Part shown: positions 30,806 through 39,299 of the stretch, piece after piece | How positions within the stretch are numbered: the first letter of the stretch is position 1 | Layout: each line of letters begins with the position of its first letter | Source of the DNA: Streptomyces sp. NBC_01754 | GTDB lineage: Bacteria > Actinomycetota > Actinomycetes > Streptomycetales > Streptomycetaceae | Reading direction: 5' to 3' | Length of the DNA stretch: 64,000 nucleotides | Assembly (NCBI RefSeq): GCF_035918015.1 | Contig: NZ_CP109132.1 | Coordinates: 434,001-498,000, forward strand | Made by a program: the position numbers and the translations under genes | Notes under the pieces: generated by a model | What the model saw: only the letters and a program-made list of their open reading frames with translations | Databases searched by the model: none | Told to the model about the DNA's origin: nothing

Positions 30806-31966
30806 TCAGCGCCGGACGGCCCGCAGGACCACGAACTTCGGGTCTCCGGCCACGGTGGCGCAGTTGCCGAAGATCCTCCGCAGCTGGGTGTGGTAGCCGA
30901 GGTGCCGGTTGCCCACGACCCAGAGTTCCCCGCCGGGCCGCAGCGCGGCGTGCGCACCGCGGAACATGGTCCGGGCGGTGGCGTCGGTGACCGCTTGGTG
31001 CGAGTGGAACGGCGGGTTGCTGAGGACGAGGTCGACGCTCGACGCGGCTGTGTCCGCCATCGCGTCGCCGACGACGAAGCGCGCCTCGGTGCCCGCCGGG
31101 GCGTTGGCCCGGAAGGTCGCTTCGGCGGAGGCGACCGCCTGGTACGACTCGTCGACGAAGGTGACGGAGGATTCCGGGCGGGCGAGCGCGGTGGCCGTGC
31201 CCAGAACGCCGTTTCCGCAGCCGAGGTCGACGACGCGGTCCGGCCCGGACGGCCGGGGCAGGTGCTTCAGGAAGAACCGGGTACCGATGTCGAGGCGGTC
31301 GGCGCAGAAGATCCCGGCGTGGTTGGTGACGGTCCGGCCGGACATCACTCCGATGCCGTCGGGCAGTTCGTAGCGGTAGGGCCAGGGGCTGGGGGTCGCG
31401 GGCAGCCCGGGGTCCGGGGTGCAGAAGACGAGCCGGGCCTTCCTCACCGCGAGCGAGGTGCGGGTGGGGCCGATGATCCGCTCGAAGAATCGGAGGGTGG
31501 AGGTGTGGATCTCCTTCACCATCCCGGTTCCGATCACCACGGTCCCGGCGTGTACCGCGGGAGCGAGCCGGCGCAGCTGGTCCTCCAGGAGCGCGAGACT
31601 CTTGGGCACGCGTACGAGCAGGGTGTCGATCCGCTCCGGAGGGGTGTCGCGCGCCGACAGCATCCGCACCGCGTCCGGATCGGCTCCGTTGCGCGCGAGG
31701 TTGGCCCGGGTGGCCTGCTGCGCGAGGTAGGAGTCGGTGATCTGTACGGGCCGGTGCCCGGCCAGCACGGTGGCGAGGGCGCCCCAGCGGTCGCCGACCA
31801 CGACGACCGTCCCGCCGTCCAGGGGCACCGGCTCGTCGTCCTCCGTGCCCTCCAGCCGCCGCAGCAGGTACTCGTCGGCCGCGTCCCAGGCGCGGAGCCG
31901 GTCGCGGGGGTCCTCGGGGTGACGGGCGAGCTCGAACACGCCTTGTGACGTCGTCAAACGGTTCAT
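30806..31966 (-). CDS. RlmG/RsmC-like rRNA (guanine-N2) methyltransferase
   Basis: A 386-residue class I SAM methyltransferase of the RsmC/RlmG group with the usual two tandem domains. The N-terminal domain is a degenerate methyltransferase fold (GTVVVVGDRWGALATVLAG). The C-terminal catalytic domain carries motif I VVDLGCGNGVLGTATA and the N2-guanine motif IV LVLSNPPFHSH. It probably methylates a guanine in 16S or 23S rRNA, and which one cannot be decided. It is separated from the gene upstream by a hairpin terminator, so it has its own promoter within roughly 60 bp. Confidence 0.85.
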   Translation of the reverse strand: MNRLTTSQGVFELARHPEDPRDRLRAWDAADEYLLRRLEGTEDDEPVPLDGGTVVVVGDRWGALATVLAGHRPVQITDSYLAQQATRANLARNGADPDAVRMLSARDTPPERIDTLLVRVPKSLALLEDQLRRLAPAVHAGTVVIGTGMVKEIHTSTLRFFERIIGPTRTSLAVRKARLVFCTPDPGLPATPSPWPYRYELPDGIGVMSGRTVTNHAGIFCADRLDIGTRFFLKHLPRPSGPDRVVDLGCGNGVLGTATALARPESSVTFVDESYQAVASAEATFRANAPAGTEARFVVGDAMADTAASSVDLVLSNPPFHSHQAVTDATARTMFRGAHAALRPGGELWVVGNRHLGYHTQLRRIFGNCATVAGDPKFVVLRAVRR

Positions 31967-31986
31967 ATCGCGTTCAGGCTAGCGGA

Positions 31987-32019
31987 GGGGCGGGGAGCGC
32001 TCCGCACGCTCCCCGCCCC
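31987..32019 (-). terminator. Hairpin terminator of the small orphan gene
   Basis: A perfect 13-bp stem (ggggcggggagcg at 31987-31999, complement at 32007-32019, 7-base loop) lies immediately downstream of the gene at 32028-32240, before the next leftward gene. Confidence 0.8.
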
Positions 32020-32027
32020 GGCTCTTC

Positions 32028-32240
32028 TCAGGGAAGCCGTTTGTCGATGGCCGACCGGCCCTCCTCGGCCAGTCTGCGCTCCGCCCACTCGATGTTCTCC
32101 GGGGTCAGGTCCCGCCCGGAGGCGAGGACCAGGTCCTCTGCGCTGGGCTGTTCGTCGCCGCCGGTGTGCAGCAGACGGTCGGGCGTCACCTCCCGCGGGT
32201 CCGGCGTGGGTGCGGAAAGGGATTCGGACTCTTCGCTCAT
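32028..32240 (-). CDS. Small acidic protein of unknown function
   Basis: A 70-residue hydrophilic protein (MSEESESLSAPTPDPREV, ending AEEGRSAIDKRLP). A disordered acidic N-terminus is followed by a likely helix LTPENIEWAERRLAEEG. It has no cysteines, signal or membrane segment. A dedicated strong hairpin terminator directly downstream and an upstream AGGAGGCGGT-type ribosome site support it as a real gene. The function is unknown. Confidence 0.65.
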   Translation of the reverse strand: MSEESESLSAPTPDPREVTPDRLLHTGGDEQPSAEDLVLASGRDLTPENIEWAERRLAEEGRSAIDKRLP

Positions 32241-32481
32241 ACCGCCTCCTCGTCCTTGCGCCCATTCTCACTCCCGGGCAGTGGCTCCGCATCCGAGGCC
32301 AGGACGCCGACCGAAGAGGCGTCACTTGACTTGCACATGATGAATACGCAACGTTCACCCGGCAGGCACCGTGCGTGTGCGAGGCTCCCGGCTGACCAGA
32401 CACCGACCGGCCACCCGGTACCGCTCCCCCACGCACCCCGTGGCGGCGGAGCGGTCCCCCGCTTGGGAGAGGACACCCCAC

Positions 32482-33297
32482 ATGTCCGTCCGTCGCCGTT
32501 TCTACGCGCGTCCACTACTGGCCACCGCCACCTCGCTCGCCGTACTCACCGGCGTCGCGGCCGGCGGCGCCTCCGCCGCGGCACCCCCGGCCGCGACCGC
32601 CGCCACCGTCCTGGACGACACCTACTACGAGGACGCCGTCGGCAAGACCGGCACCGCCCTCAAGAGCTCGCTGCACACCATCGTCAGCGACCAGACCACG
32701 CTCTCCTACTCCCAGGTCTGGGACGCCCTCAAGGCCACCGACGAGGACCCGACCGACCCCTCCCACGTGATCCTGCTGTACACCGGCCGCTCACAGTCGA
32801 AGGACGACAACGGGGGCGGCGCCGGGGACTGGAACCGTGAGCACGTCTGGGCCAAGTCACACGGGAACTTCGGCACCGCCTCCGGCCCGGGCACCGACAT
32901 CCACCACCTGCGCCCCACGGACGTCCAGGTCAACTCGATCCGCGGCAACAAGGACTTCGACAACGGCGGCAGCGCCGTACCGGGCGCCCCGGGCAACTAC
33001 ACGGACGGCGACTCCTTCGAACCCCGCGACGCCGTCAAGGGCGACGTGGCCCGGATGATCCTCTACATGGCGGTGCGGTACGAGGGCGACGACGCGTTCG
33101 CCGACCTGGAGCCCAACGAGAAGGTGGGCAACGGCTCGGCGCCGAACATCGGCCGGCTCTCCGTCCTGAAGCAGTGGAACCAGGAGGACCCCCCGGACAG
33201 CTTCGAGAAGAAGCGCAACGACGTCATATTCGAACGGTTCCAGCACAACCGGAACCCCTTCATCGACCACCCGGAATGGGTCGAGGCCATCTGGTGA
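32482..33297 (+). CDS. Secreted endonuclease I (EndA/NucM, HNH superfamily)
   Basis: A 271-residue secreted nuclease. The signal peptide is MSVRRRFYARPLLATATSLA and extends to about residue 35 (AAA repeats). The endonuclease_1 catalytic core is DWNREHVWAKSHGNFG, where Arg-Glu-His of the beta-beta-alpha-metal site lies, followed by GTDIHHLRPTDVQVNSIRGN. The C-terminus contains FEKKRNDVIFERFQHNRNPFID, the family's closing signature with a conserved Asn-Pro-Phe-Ile-Asp. It likely degrades extracellular DNA for nutrition. The ATG at 32482 has ggagagga upstream. A hairpin terminator follows. Confidence 0.92.
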   Translation: MSVRRRFYARPLLATATSLAVLTGVAAGGASAAAPPAATAATVLDDTYYEDAVGKTGTALKSSLHTIVSDQTTLSYSQVWDALKATDEDPTDPSHVILLYTGRSQSKDDNGGGAGDWNREHVWAKSHGNFGTASGPGTDIHHLRPTDVQVNSIRGNKDFDNGGSAVPGAPGNYTDGDSFEPRDAVKGDVARMILYMAVRYEGDDAFADLEPNEKVGNGSAPNIGRLSVLKQWNQEDPPDSFEKKRNDVIFERFQHNRNPFIDHPEWVEAIW

Positions 33298-33311
33298 CGG
33301 TCGCACCCGGG

Positions 33312-33335
33312 CGGGCCGGACCGCCGGCCGGCCCG
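33312..33335 (+). terminator. Hairpin terminator of the endonuclease gene
   Basis: An 8-bp perfect stem (cgggccgg, complement ccggcccg, 8-base loop) begins 15 bp after the endonuclease stop codon. Confidence 0.6.
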
Positions 33336-33492
33336 GGGCACCGGTGAGCAGCACGATGGCGGCCCACTCCGAAACGAGCCGAACAATTCGCCCCCATGGG
33401 GTTGGAAAGGTATGAATTGACTCGTTGAGCAGCCCGCTCCTTCCCCGGGGCGGGCTCAGTACCGCGGACCCCGAGCCCTCCGGGAGGGAACG

Positions 33493-34608
33493 ATGGATAC
33501 GGACGCCCTGACTGCCGGCACCTTGCAGAACCTTCGGGCGACCAGGCCCTACCCGGCCGTCTCCCTGACGATGCCGACCCACCGCCGGGCACCGGACAAC
33601 ACCCAGGACGCGGTACGGCTGCGCAACCTGGTGACGGAGGCCGGCAACCGGCTGGACGCCGATCCCCGGGTGACCCGCGAGGCCCGGGACGCCGTGAAGG
33701 CGCAGCTGGACCGTGCGGCCACCGATGTCGACCAGCGCCGCGCGCTGGAGTCCCTGGTCGTCCTGGCCGACGCGGACGAGTACCAGATCTGGCAGTTGCC
33801 GCGCACCGCCCCCGAGCGCGTCGTCATCAGCGACTCCTACCTCACGCGCAACCTGGTCGCCGCCAAGGCGGGGGCGCGGCTGTTCTGGGTACTGAGCTTC
33901 TCCGCCGAGCACGCCGCGCTCTGGTCCGGTACCGCCGAGGGACTGCGCGAGGTGCACGGACACGGCTTCCCGCTGAGCCCCCGGCACGTGGACTTCGACC
34001 CGGAGCGCCAGGCCCGGAGCGGTGGCGCCCCGAGCATCTACACCAACGAGGACACCCGCAACTTCTTCCGCACGGTCGACGAGAAGCTGCGCGGTGTGCT
34101 GGCCGCGGACCCCCGGCCGCTGTTCCTGATCGGCCTGCCGCAGGCGCTGTCCCTGCTCGACGACGTGGGTGGGGGTGCCAGGTCGGCCGCCTGCGAGGTC
34201 GCGAAGGGAACGACGGCGGAGACGACCGCGGCCGAACTGGCCAGGGAGCTGGAGCCGGCGCTGGACGACTGGCGGAAGCAGGGGACCGCGGCGGTGCGGG
34301 ACAGGCTCGACACGGCCCGCGGCGCCAAGACCTTCGCGGGGGGTCTGGACGAGGTGTGGGCGGCGGCCCGGGAAGGCCGCGTCGCCCTCGTCGCGGTCGA
34401 GGAGCACTTCCAGCGGACCGTCAAGGTCACCGAAGGCCATCTGGTGGCCGTGGATCCGGCGGACATCGAGCCGGGGGACGAGGGGATCCGCGAGGACATC
34501 GTGGACGAGCTCATCGAGACGGTGCTGGACAACGGCGGCGAGGTGGCGTTCGTCGCCGACGACTCCCTCGCCGAGCACGGGCGGCTCGCCGCCGTCCTGC
34601 GCTTCTGA
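33493..34608 (+). CDS. Bacterial archaeo-eukaryotic release factor family protein (baeRF3)
   Basis: A 371-residue soluble protein of the bacterial eRF1/Pelota-like group (baeRF3). It opens with LQNLRATRPYPAVSLTMPTHR, the family's typical start. It continues with a central RNase-H-like region (RLFWVLSFSAEHAALWSGTAEGL, RPLFLIGLPQALSLL) and a C-terminal L7Ae/RNase-like part (REGRVALVAVEEHFQRTV, ETVLDNGGEVAFVADDSL). Proteins of this group are suspected to act in ribosome rescue or stress, but few have been tested. A hairpin (33431-33456) lies in its leader, and a strong terminator lies beyond its 3' end. Confidence 0.8.
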   Translation: MDTDALTAGTLQNLRATRPYPAVSLTMPTHRRAPDNTQDAVRLRNLVTEAGNRLDADPRVTREARDAVKAQLDRAATDVDQRRALESLVVLADADEYQIWQLPRTAPERVVISDSYLTRNLVAAKAGARLFWVLSFSAEHAALWSGTAEGLREVHGHGFPLSPRHVDFDPERQARSGGAPSIYTNEDTRNFFRTVDEKLRGVLAADPRPLFLIGLPQALSLLDDVGGGARSAACEVAKGTTAETTAAELARELEPALDDWRKQGTAAVRDRLDTARGAKTFAGGLDEVWAAAREGRVALVAVEEHFQRTVKVTEGHLVAVDPADIEPGDEGIREDIVDELIETVLDNGGEVAFVADDSLAEHGRLAAVLRF

Positions 34609-34651
34609 GAGCGTCGGCGGGCGTACCGGCGGTGGGTGGGTGAAGCGCGAA

Positions 34652-34691
34652 CGTCTCGGCCGGCCCGCGTGACCGCGGGCCGGCCGAGGCG
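34652..34691. terminator. Strong bidirectional hairpin terminator
   Basis: A perfect 15-bp stem (34655-34669 with 34674-34688, loop TGAC), extended by a wobble pair and two more pairs. It lies between the convergent baeRF3 and phosphoketolase genes. Confidence 0.88.
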
Positions 34692-34704
34692 CGTCCTGAG
34701 CGGG

Positions 34705-37092
34705 TCAGCCGTCCCAGCTCCAGTCGGCCACCTCGGGCAGGTCGGTGCCGTGCTCCCGGATCCAGTCGTGGTGGCGGCTGCGCACGTCCGCCATCTCCTG
34801 GCGTACGCCCACGGCGCGCACGCCCAGGCCGGGCACCCGGTCGATCACGTCCATGACCAGCCGATAGCGGTCCAGGTCGTTGCGGAGCACCATGTCGAAG
34901 GGCGTGGTGGTGGTCCCCTCCTCCTTGTAGCCCCGCACGTGCAGGTGCGGGTGTCCGGTCCGCCGGTACGCGAGCCGGTGCACCAGCCACGGATAGCCGT
35001 GGTAGGCGAAGATCACCGGCTTGTCCCGGGTGAAGAGGGCGTCGTACTCCGCGTCCGGCATCCCGTGCGGATGCTCCTCGCGCGGCAGCAGCCGGGCCAT
35101 GTCCACCACGTTGACCACCCGCACGGCGAGTTCCGGGAGGTGGCGCCGCAACAGGCTCGCCGCGGCGAGCGTCTCCAGCGTGGGTACGTCACCGGCGCAG
35201 GCGAGCACGACGTCGGGTTCGCGGCGGCCGTCCTCGGTACCGGCCCACTCCCACGCCCCGGCTCCCCGCGCGCCGTGCGCGCGTGCCTGTTCGAGGGTGA
35301 GCCAGTCGAAGCTCGGCTGCTTGCCGGCGACGATCACGTTGACGTAGTCGCGGCTGGCCAGCACGTGCTCGGCCGTGGCGAGCAGCGAGTTGGCGTCCGG
35401 GGGCAGGTAGACCCGGACCACCTCGGGCGACTTGTTGAGGATGTGGTCCACGAAACCGGGGTCCTGGTGCGAGAAGCCGTTGTGGTCCTGGCGCCAGACG
35501 TGCGAGGTCAGCAGGTAGTTCAGGGAGGCGATGGGGCGGCGCCAGGCCAGTCGCCGCGAGGTGCGGAGCCACTTGATGTGCTGGTTGACCATCGAGTCGA
35601 CGATGTGGGCGAAGGCCTCGTACGAGGAGAACAGTCCGTGCCGTCCGGTCAGCAGGTACCCCTCCAGCCAGCCCTGGCACAGGTGCTCGGAGAGCACCTC
35701 CATGACCCGGCCGTCGCGGGAGAGGTGCTCGTCGGTGGGCAGGGTCCCGGCCTGCCATGCCTTGCCGGTGGCCCCGTACAGCGCGTCGAGGCGGTTGGAC
35801 GCGGTCTCGTCGGGGCCGACGACCCGGAAGTCCCTGCGCACGGCGGTGGCCGCCATCACTCCCTCCAGCAGGCCGCCGAGGACGCGGGTGGGTTCGTGCA
35901 TGGCCGTGCCGGGCTTGACGACGCGTACGGCGTGGTCCGTGAGCGGCGGTACCGGCAGGTCGCGCAGGAGGAGGCCGCCGTTGGCGTACGGGGTGGCACC
36001 GAGCCGGGACGCGCCCTCGGGCACCCAGCGCAGGACCTGCTCGGTGGGCCGCCCCCGGGAGTCGAAGAGCTCCCCGGGCCGGTAGGAGCGCATCCACTCC
36101 TCCAGCTCACGCAGGTGGGCGGGTTTGTCCCGGACACCGGAGAGCGGCACCTGGTGGGAGCGCCAGGTGCCCTCGACGGGCAGTCCGTCGACCTCCTTGG
36201 GGCCGGTCCAGCCCTTGGGGGTGCGCAGGACGATCATCGGCCAGCGCGGGCGCCCGGTCGCTCCCTCGGCGCGGGCGGCCCGCTGATGGCCGGCGATACG
36301 GTCGAGGGCCAGGTCCATGGCGGCGGCGAGCGCGCGGTGCACGGTCCAGGGGTCGTCGCCCTCGACGTACACCGGGTCGTGTCCGTAGCCGCGGAGCAGG
36401 GCGTCGAGTTCGTCCTCGGGCAGCCGGGCGAGGACGGTGGGGTTCGCGATCTTGTAGCCGTTGAGGTGCAGGATCGGCAGGACCGCGCCGTCGTGGACGG
36501 GGTCGAGGAACTTGTTGGAGTGCCAGGAAGCGGCCAGCGGGCCGGTCTCCGCCTCGCCGTCACCGATCACGCAGGCGACGAGCAGGCCGGGGTGGTCGAA
36601 GGCCGCCCCGTAGGCGTGGGTGAGCGCGTAGCCCAGCTCCCCTCCCTCGTGGATGGAGCCCGGTGTCTCGGGGGCGACGTGGCTGGGGACTCCGCCGGGG
36701 AAGGAGAACTGCTTGAACAGCGCGCCCATACCGGCGGCGTCCCGGCCGATGTCGGGGTAGGTCTCGGAGTAGCTGCCCTCCAGCCAGGAGTTGGCGAGTA
36801 CGGCGGGGCCGCCGTGGCCGGGTCCCCAGACGCACAGGGCCCGCAGGTCACGTTCCTTGATCACCCGGTTGAGGTGGGTGTGGACCAGGTTCAGCCCGGG
36901 TGAGGTGCCCCAGTGCCCCAGCAGACGTGGCTTGATGTGCTCCGGTGCCAGGGGCTCGGTCAGGAGCGGATTGGCCATCAGGTAGATCTGGCCGACGGAG
37001 AGGTAGTTGGCGGCCCGCCAGTGCGCGTCGAGGGCCGCGAGGTCGGCGGCGGACAGCACGGAGGGGGCGGGTGGTGCGGTGGCGTCGGTCAT
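34705..37092 (-). CDS. xfp: Xylulose-5-phosphate/fructose-6-phosphate phosphoketolase
   Basis: A 795-residue thiamine-diphosphate enzyme that splits xylulose 5-phosphate (or fructose 6-phosphate) with phosphate into acetyl phosphate and glyceraldehyde 3-phosphate (or erythrose 4-phosphate). The N-domain has [19 protein letters not shown] and [18 protein letters not shown]. The TPP pocket motif is [19 protein letters not shown], followed by [13 protein letters not shown]. The middle domain has [14 protein letters not shown], and the C-domain ends near [14 protein letters not shown]. Length and motifs are those of the active family. The gene starts 9 bp after the aldehyde dehydrogenase gene, so the two form an operon closed by a strong terminator. 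Confidence 0.96.
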   Translation of the reverse strand: MTDATAPPAPSVLSAADLAALDAHWRAANYLSVGQIYLMANPLLTEPLAPEHIKPRLLGHWGTSPGLNLVHTHLNRVIKERDLRALCVWGPGHGGPAVLANSWLEGSYSETYPDIGRDAAGMGALFKQFSFPGGVPSHVAPETPGSIHEGGELGYALTHAYGAAFDHPGLLVACVIGDGEAETGPLAASWHSNKFLDPVHDGAVLPILHLNGYKIANPTVLARLPEDELDALLRGYGHDPVYVEGDDPWTVHRALAAAMDLALDRIAGHQRAARAEGATGRPRWPMIVLRTPKGWTGPKEVDGLPVEGTWRSHQVPLSGVRDKPAHLRELEEWMRSYRPGELFDSRGRPTEQVLRWVPEGASRLGATPYANGGLLLRDLPVPPLTDHAVRVVKPGTAMHEPTRVLGGLLEGVMAATAVRRDFRVVGPDETASNRLDALYGATGKAWQAGTLPTDEHLSRDGRVMEVLSEHLCQGWLEGYLLTGRHGLFSSYEAFAHIVDSMVNQHIKWLRTSRRLAWRRPIASLNYLLTSHVWRQDHNGFSHQDPGFVDHILNKSPEVVRVYLPPDANSLLATAEHVLASRDYVNVIVAGKQPSFDWLTLEQARAHGARGAGAWEWAGTEDGRREPDVVLACAGDVPTLETLAAASLLRRHLPELAVRVVNVVDMARLLPREEHPHGMPDAEYDALFTRDKPVIFAYHGYPWLVHRLAYRRTGHPHLHVRGYKEEGTTTTPFDMVLRNDLDRYRLVMDVIDRVPGLGVRAVGVRQEMADVRSRHHDWIREHGTDLPEVADWSWDG

Positions 37093-37101
37093 CAGCGTCT
37101 C

Positions 37102-38520
37102 CTAGCGGGCGTCCGGGCCGGGGCCGTACCAGACGGTGGTGGCGTTGCAGAACTCGCGGATGCCGTGTCCGGCCAGCTCGCGCCCGTAGCCGGAGCGCTT
37201 CACACCGCCGAAGGGCAGCGCCGGATGGGACGCGGTCATGCCGTTGAAGAAGACACCGCCCGCCTCCAGATCGCGCACGCAGCGGTCCATCTCCCCCTCG
37301 TCGCGGGTCCATACGTTGGAACTCAGGCCGAAGGACGTGTCGTTGGCGAGGTCCAGCGCCTCGTCCAGGTCCGCGGCCCGGTAGAGCGTGGCGACCGGAC
37401 CGAACGCCTCCTCCCGGTGGAGGCGCATGCCCGGGGTGATCCCGGTCAGGACGGTCGGTTCGTAGAACCAGCCGCGCTCCAGTCCGCCGCCCAGGTGCTC
37501 GGGGCGGCGGCCGCCGCACAGCACGGTGGCCCCCTGGCGGACGGCGTCGTCCACGAGCTCCTCCAGGTCGGCGCGGCCCTGTTCGCCGGAGAGCGGGCCG
37601 ACGTCGGTGGACTCCTCCAGCGGGTCGCCGACGGTCAGACCGCGCATCCCGGCGGTGAAGCGTTCCGCGAACGCCTCGTACACGTCCGTGTGGACGATGA
37701 AGCGCTTCGCCGCGATGCAGGACTGCCCGTTGTTCTGTACGCGGGCGGTCACCGCGGTCTCGGCCGCCTTCGCGACGTCGGCCGAGGGCAGGACGAGGTA
37801 CGGGTCGCTGCCGCCGAGTTCGAGCACGGTCTTCTTGATCTCGTCCCCCGCGACGGAGGCGACCGAGCGGCCGGCCGGTTCGCTGCCGGTGAGTGTCGCC
37901 GCGGCGATCCGGGGGTCACGCAGGATCGCTTCGACGGCACCCGATCCGACCAGCAGTGTCTGGAAACAGCCCTCGGGGAACCCCGCCCTGCTGAAGAGGT
38001 CCCCGAGGTAGAGGGCCGTCTGCGGAACGTTGGACGCGTGCTTGAGCAGCGCGGTGTTGCCCGCCATGAGGGCGGGCGCGGCGAAGCGCACGACCTGCCA
38101 GAGCGGGAAGTTCCACGGCATCACGGCGAGGACCGTGCCCAGCGGGCGGTAGCGCACCAGGGCCTTCGACGCCCCGGAGTCCTCGACGTCGGCGTCGTCG
38201 GGGTGCTCGTCGGCGAGCAGCCGCTCGGCGCGGGCGGCGTACCAGCGCATCGCCTTGGCGCACTTGGCGGCCTCCGCGCGGGCGGCCGCCAGGGGTTTGC
38301 CCATCTCGGTGGTCATGGTGCGGGCGATGTCCCGCTGGTCCTCGTCGAGAAGGCCGGCCGCCCGGTTCAGCAGACGGGCACGCTCGGCGAAGCCGGTGGT
38401 GCGGTAGGTGCGGAACGTGCTCGCGGCGGCGGAGATCCTGCGCTCGATCTCCTCCTCGCCCAGTGCGTCGAACGTCCTGAGTGTTTCGCCGTTCGCGGGA
38501 TTGACCGTCGCGATGGGCAT
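37102..38520 (-). CDS. NAD(P)-dependent succinate-semialdehyde-type aldehyde dehydrogenase
   Basis: A 472-residue aldehyde dehydrogenase, closest in motif style to NADP-dependent succinate-semialdehyde dehydrogenase (GabD/SSDH). The oxyanion Asn137 lies in VMPWNFPLWQ, the general-base Glu234 in TVLELGGSDPYLV and the nucleophile Cys268 in NNGQSCIAAKRF. The substrate is not certain from sequence alone. The operon partner phosphoketolase would fit a role around C2/C4 carbon flow. I chose ATG 38520 (MPIATVNPANGETL), the standard start of these enzymes, with aggaggcc upstream, over an unsupported upstream ATG at 38598. Confidence 0.9.
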   Translation of the reverse strand: MPIATVNPANGETLRTFDALGEEEIERRISAAASTFRTYRTTGFAERARLLNRAAGLLDEDQRDIARTMTTEMGKPLAAARAEAAKCAKAMRWYAARAERLLADEHPDDADVEDSGASKALVRYRPLGTVLAVMPWNFPLWQVVRFAAPALMAGNTALLKHASNVPQTALYLGDLFSRAGFPEGCFQTLLVGSGAVEAILRDPRIAAATLTGSEPAGRSVASVAGDEIKKTVLELGGSDPYLVLPSADVAKAAETAVTARVQNNGQSCIAAKRFIVHTDVYEAFAERFTAGMRGLTVGDPLEESTDVGPLSGEQGRADLEELVDDAVRQGATVLCGGRRPEHLGGGLERGWFYEPTVLTGITPGMRLHREEAFGPVATLYRAADLDEALDLANDTSFGLSSNVWTRDEGEMDRCVRDLEAGGVFFNGMTASHPALPFGGVKRSGYGRELAGHGIREFCNATTVWYGPGPDAR

Positions 38521-38600
38521 GGCTGGGGCCTCCTTGCATCGGTTCCTCGACCGTGCCGCGCCCCGCCCCGCCGCGCGACGCGGCTCTGTGCTGCACACGT

Positions 38601-38654
38601 ACCCGGCCGGTGCGGATCATGCGTGCCGGGGCACGCCGTCCGCACCGGCCGGGT
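38601..38654. terminator. Nested perfect hairpin, probable terminator
   Basis: An outer 16-bp perfect stem (38601-38616 with 38639-38654) encloses a second 7-bp perfect hairpin (gcgtgcc 38621-38627, ggcacgc 38630-38636). It follows the ATPase gene and precedes the aldehyde dehydrogenase gene, both leftward, so it separates two transcription units. Confidence 0.82.
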
Positions 38655-38659
38655 TCCGC

Positions 38660-39121
38660 TCACACCGCTACGGCCACCGGACGCCTCCAGGAGGTGAGGC
38701 CACCGGGCAGCGGCGCGGGCGGCGGGGGCTCGGCGGGGAGCGGCGTCTCGGCACAGCGCGTGAACCACACGACTTTGCCGTCGGTGGTCCGACAGGTGCC
38801 CCAGCTGTCGCTCAGGGCCATGACGCGGCTCAGGCCGCCGCCCCCGCCGTCGAGCAGCCGGGGCATCCGGGAATCGCCGTCGGCCACGGACACCGTCAGG
38901 TGCCGGCCGCGCCGGCGGAGTTCGACGACGCACCGGTGGTCGTCGCCGACATGCCGCCGGACGTTGGTCAGGAGCTCTTCCGCGGCCCGGCACACCGGCC
39001 GGACGTGCAGGTCGAGATCCCAGTGGCGAAGGTGTGCGGCGACGATGCGCCGCATCTGGGAAACGCGCTCTGCCGACACCTGCAGTTCGGCCAGATAGTG
39101 CCGGTCGAGTGGAACGGTCAT
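38660..39121 (-). CDS. Anti-sigma-factor-type ATPase (HATPase_c_2, RsbW-like)
   Basis: A stand-alone GHKL ATPase of 153 residues. The N-box is CRAAEELLTNVRRHVGDDH, the G1 box VSVADGDSRMPRL and the G2-like glycine box DGGGGGLSRVMALSD. Such single-domain proteins are abundant in Streptomyces and act as anti-sigma factors or switch kinases in RsbW/SpoIIAB-type partner switching. No sigma factor or anti-anti-sigma gene is adjacent, so its partner must be elsewhere. It is flanked on both sides by hairpins and appears monocistronic. The C-terminal 25 residues are a Pro-rich tail. Confidence 0.85.
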   Translation of the reverse strand: MTVPLDRHYLAELQVSAERVSQMRRIVAAHLRHWDLDLHVRPVCRAAEELLTNVRRHVGDDHRCVVELRRRGRHLTVSVADGDSRMPRLLDGGGGGLSRVMALSDSWGTCRTTDGKVVWFTRCAETPLPAEPPPPAPLPGGLTSWRRPVAVAV

Positions 39122-39206
39122 CGTCGAGGCTCCTCATCGCGAGGTCTGCTCCACCCCGTTCGAACCAACGACCCCCGAACACGAAGCGTGAGCAATGATC
39201 ACTTCT

Positions 39207-39228
39207 GGGTCACTCATCAGAGTGACCC
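39207..39228 (-). terminator. Terminator of the molybdo-hydroxylase operon
   Basis: A perfect 9-bp stem (gggtcactc, complement gagtgaccc) with loop ATCA lies about 70 bp beyond the stop codon of the molybdopterin subunit gene. Confidence 0.68.
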
Positions 39229-39299
39229 CGGGGAGCCGTTCGCGCAACCGCGGCGGCACGGAGCCGGGTGTCACGGATCCGGGCCCTCAGGTGCCGGCC

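Noticed and set aside
33340..33420. Sigma-B type promoter before the baeRF3 gene
   Set aside because: A ggtatg hexamer is present, but no GTTT-like -35 occurs at the required 14-16 bp spacing.
34636..36903. 755-residue plus-strand frame opposite phosphoketolase
   Set aside because: Antisense shadow of a clearly recognised enzyme gene. High-GC DNA often gives long stop-free antisense frames.
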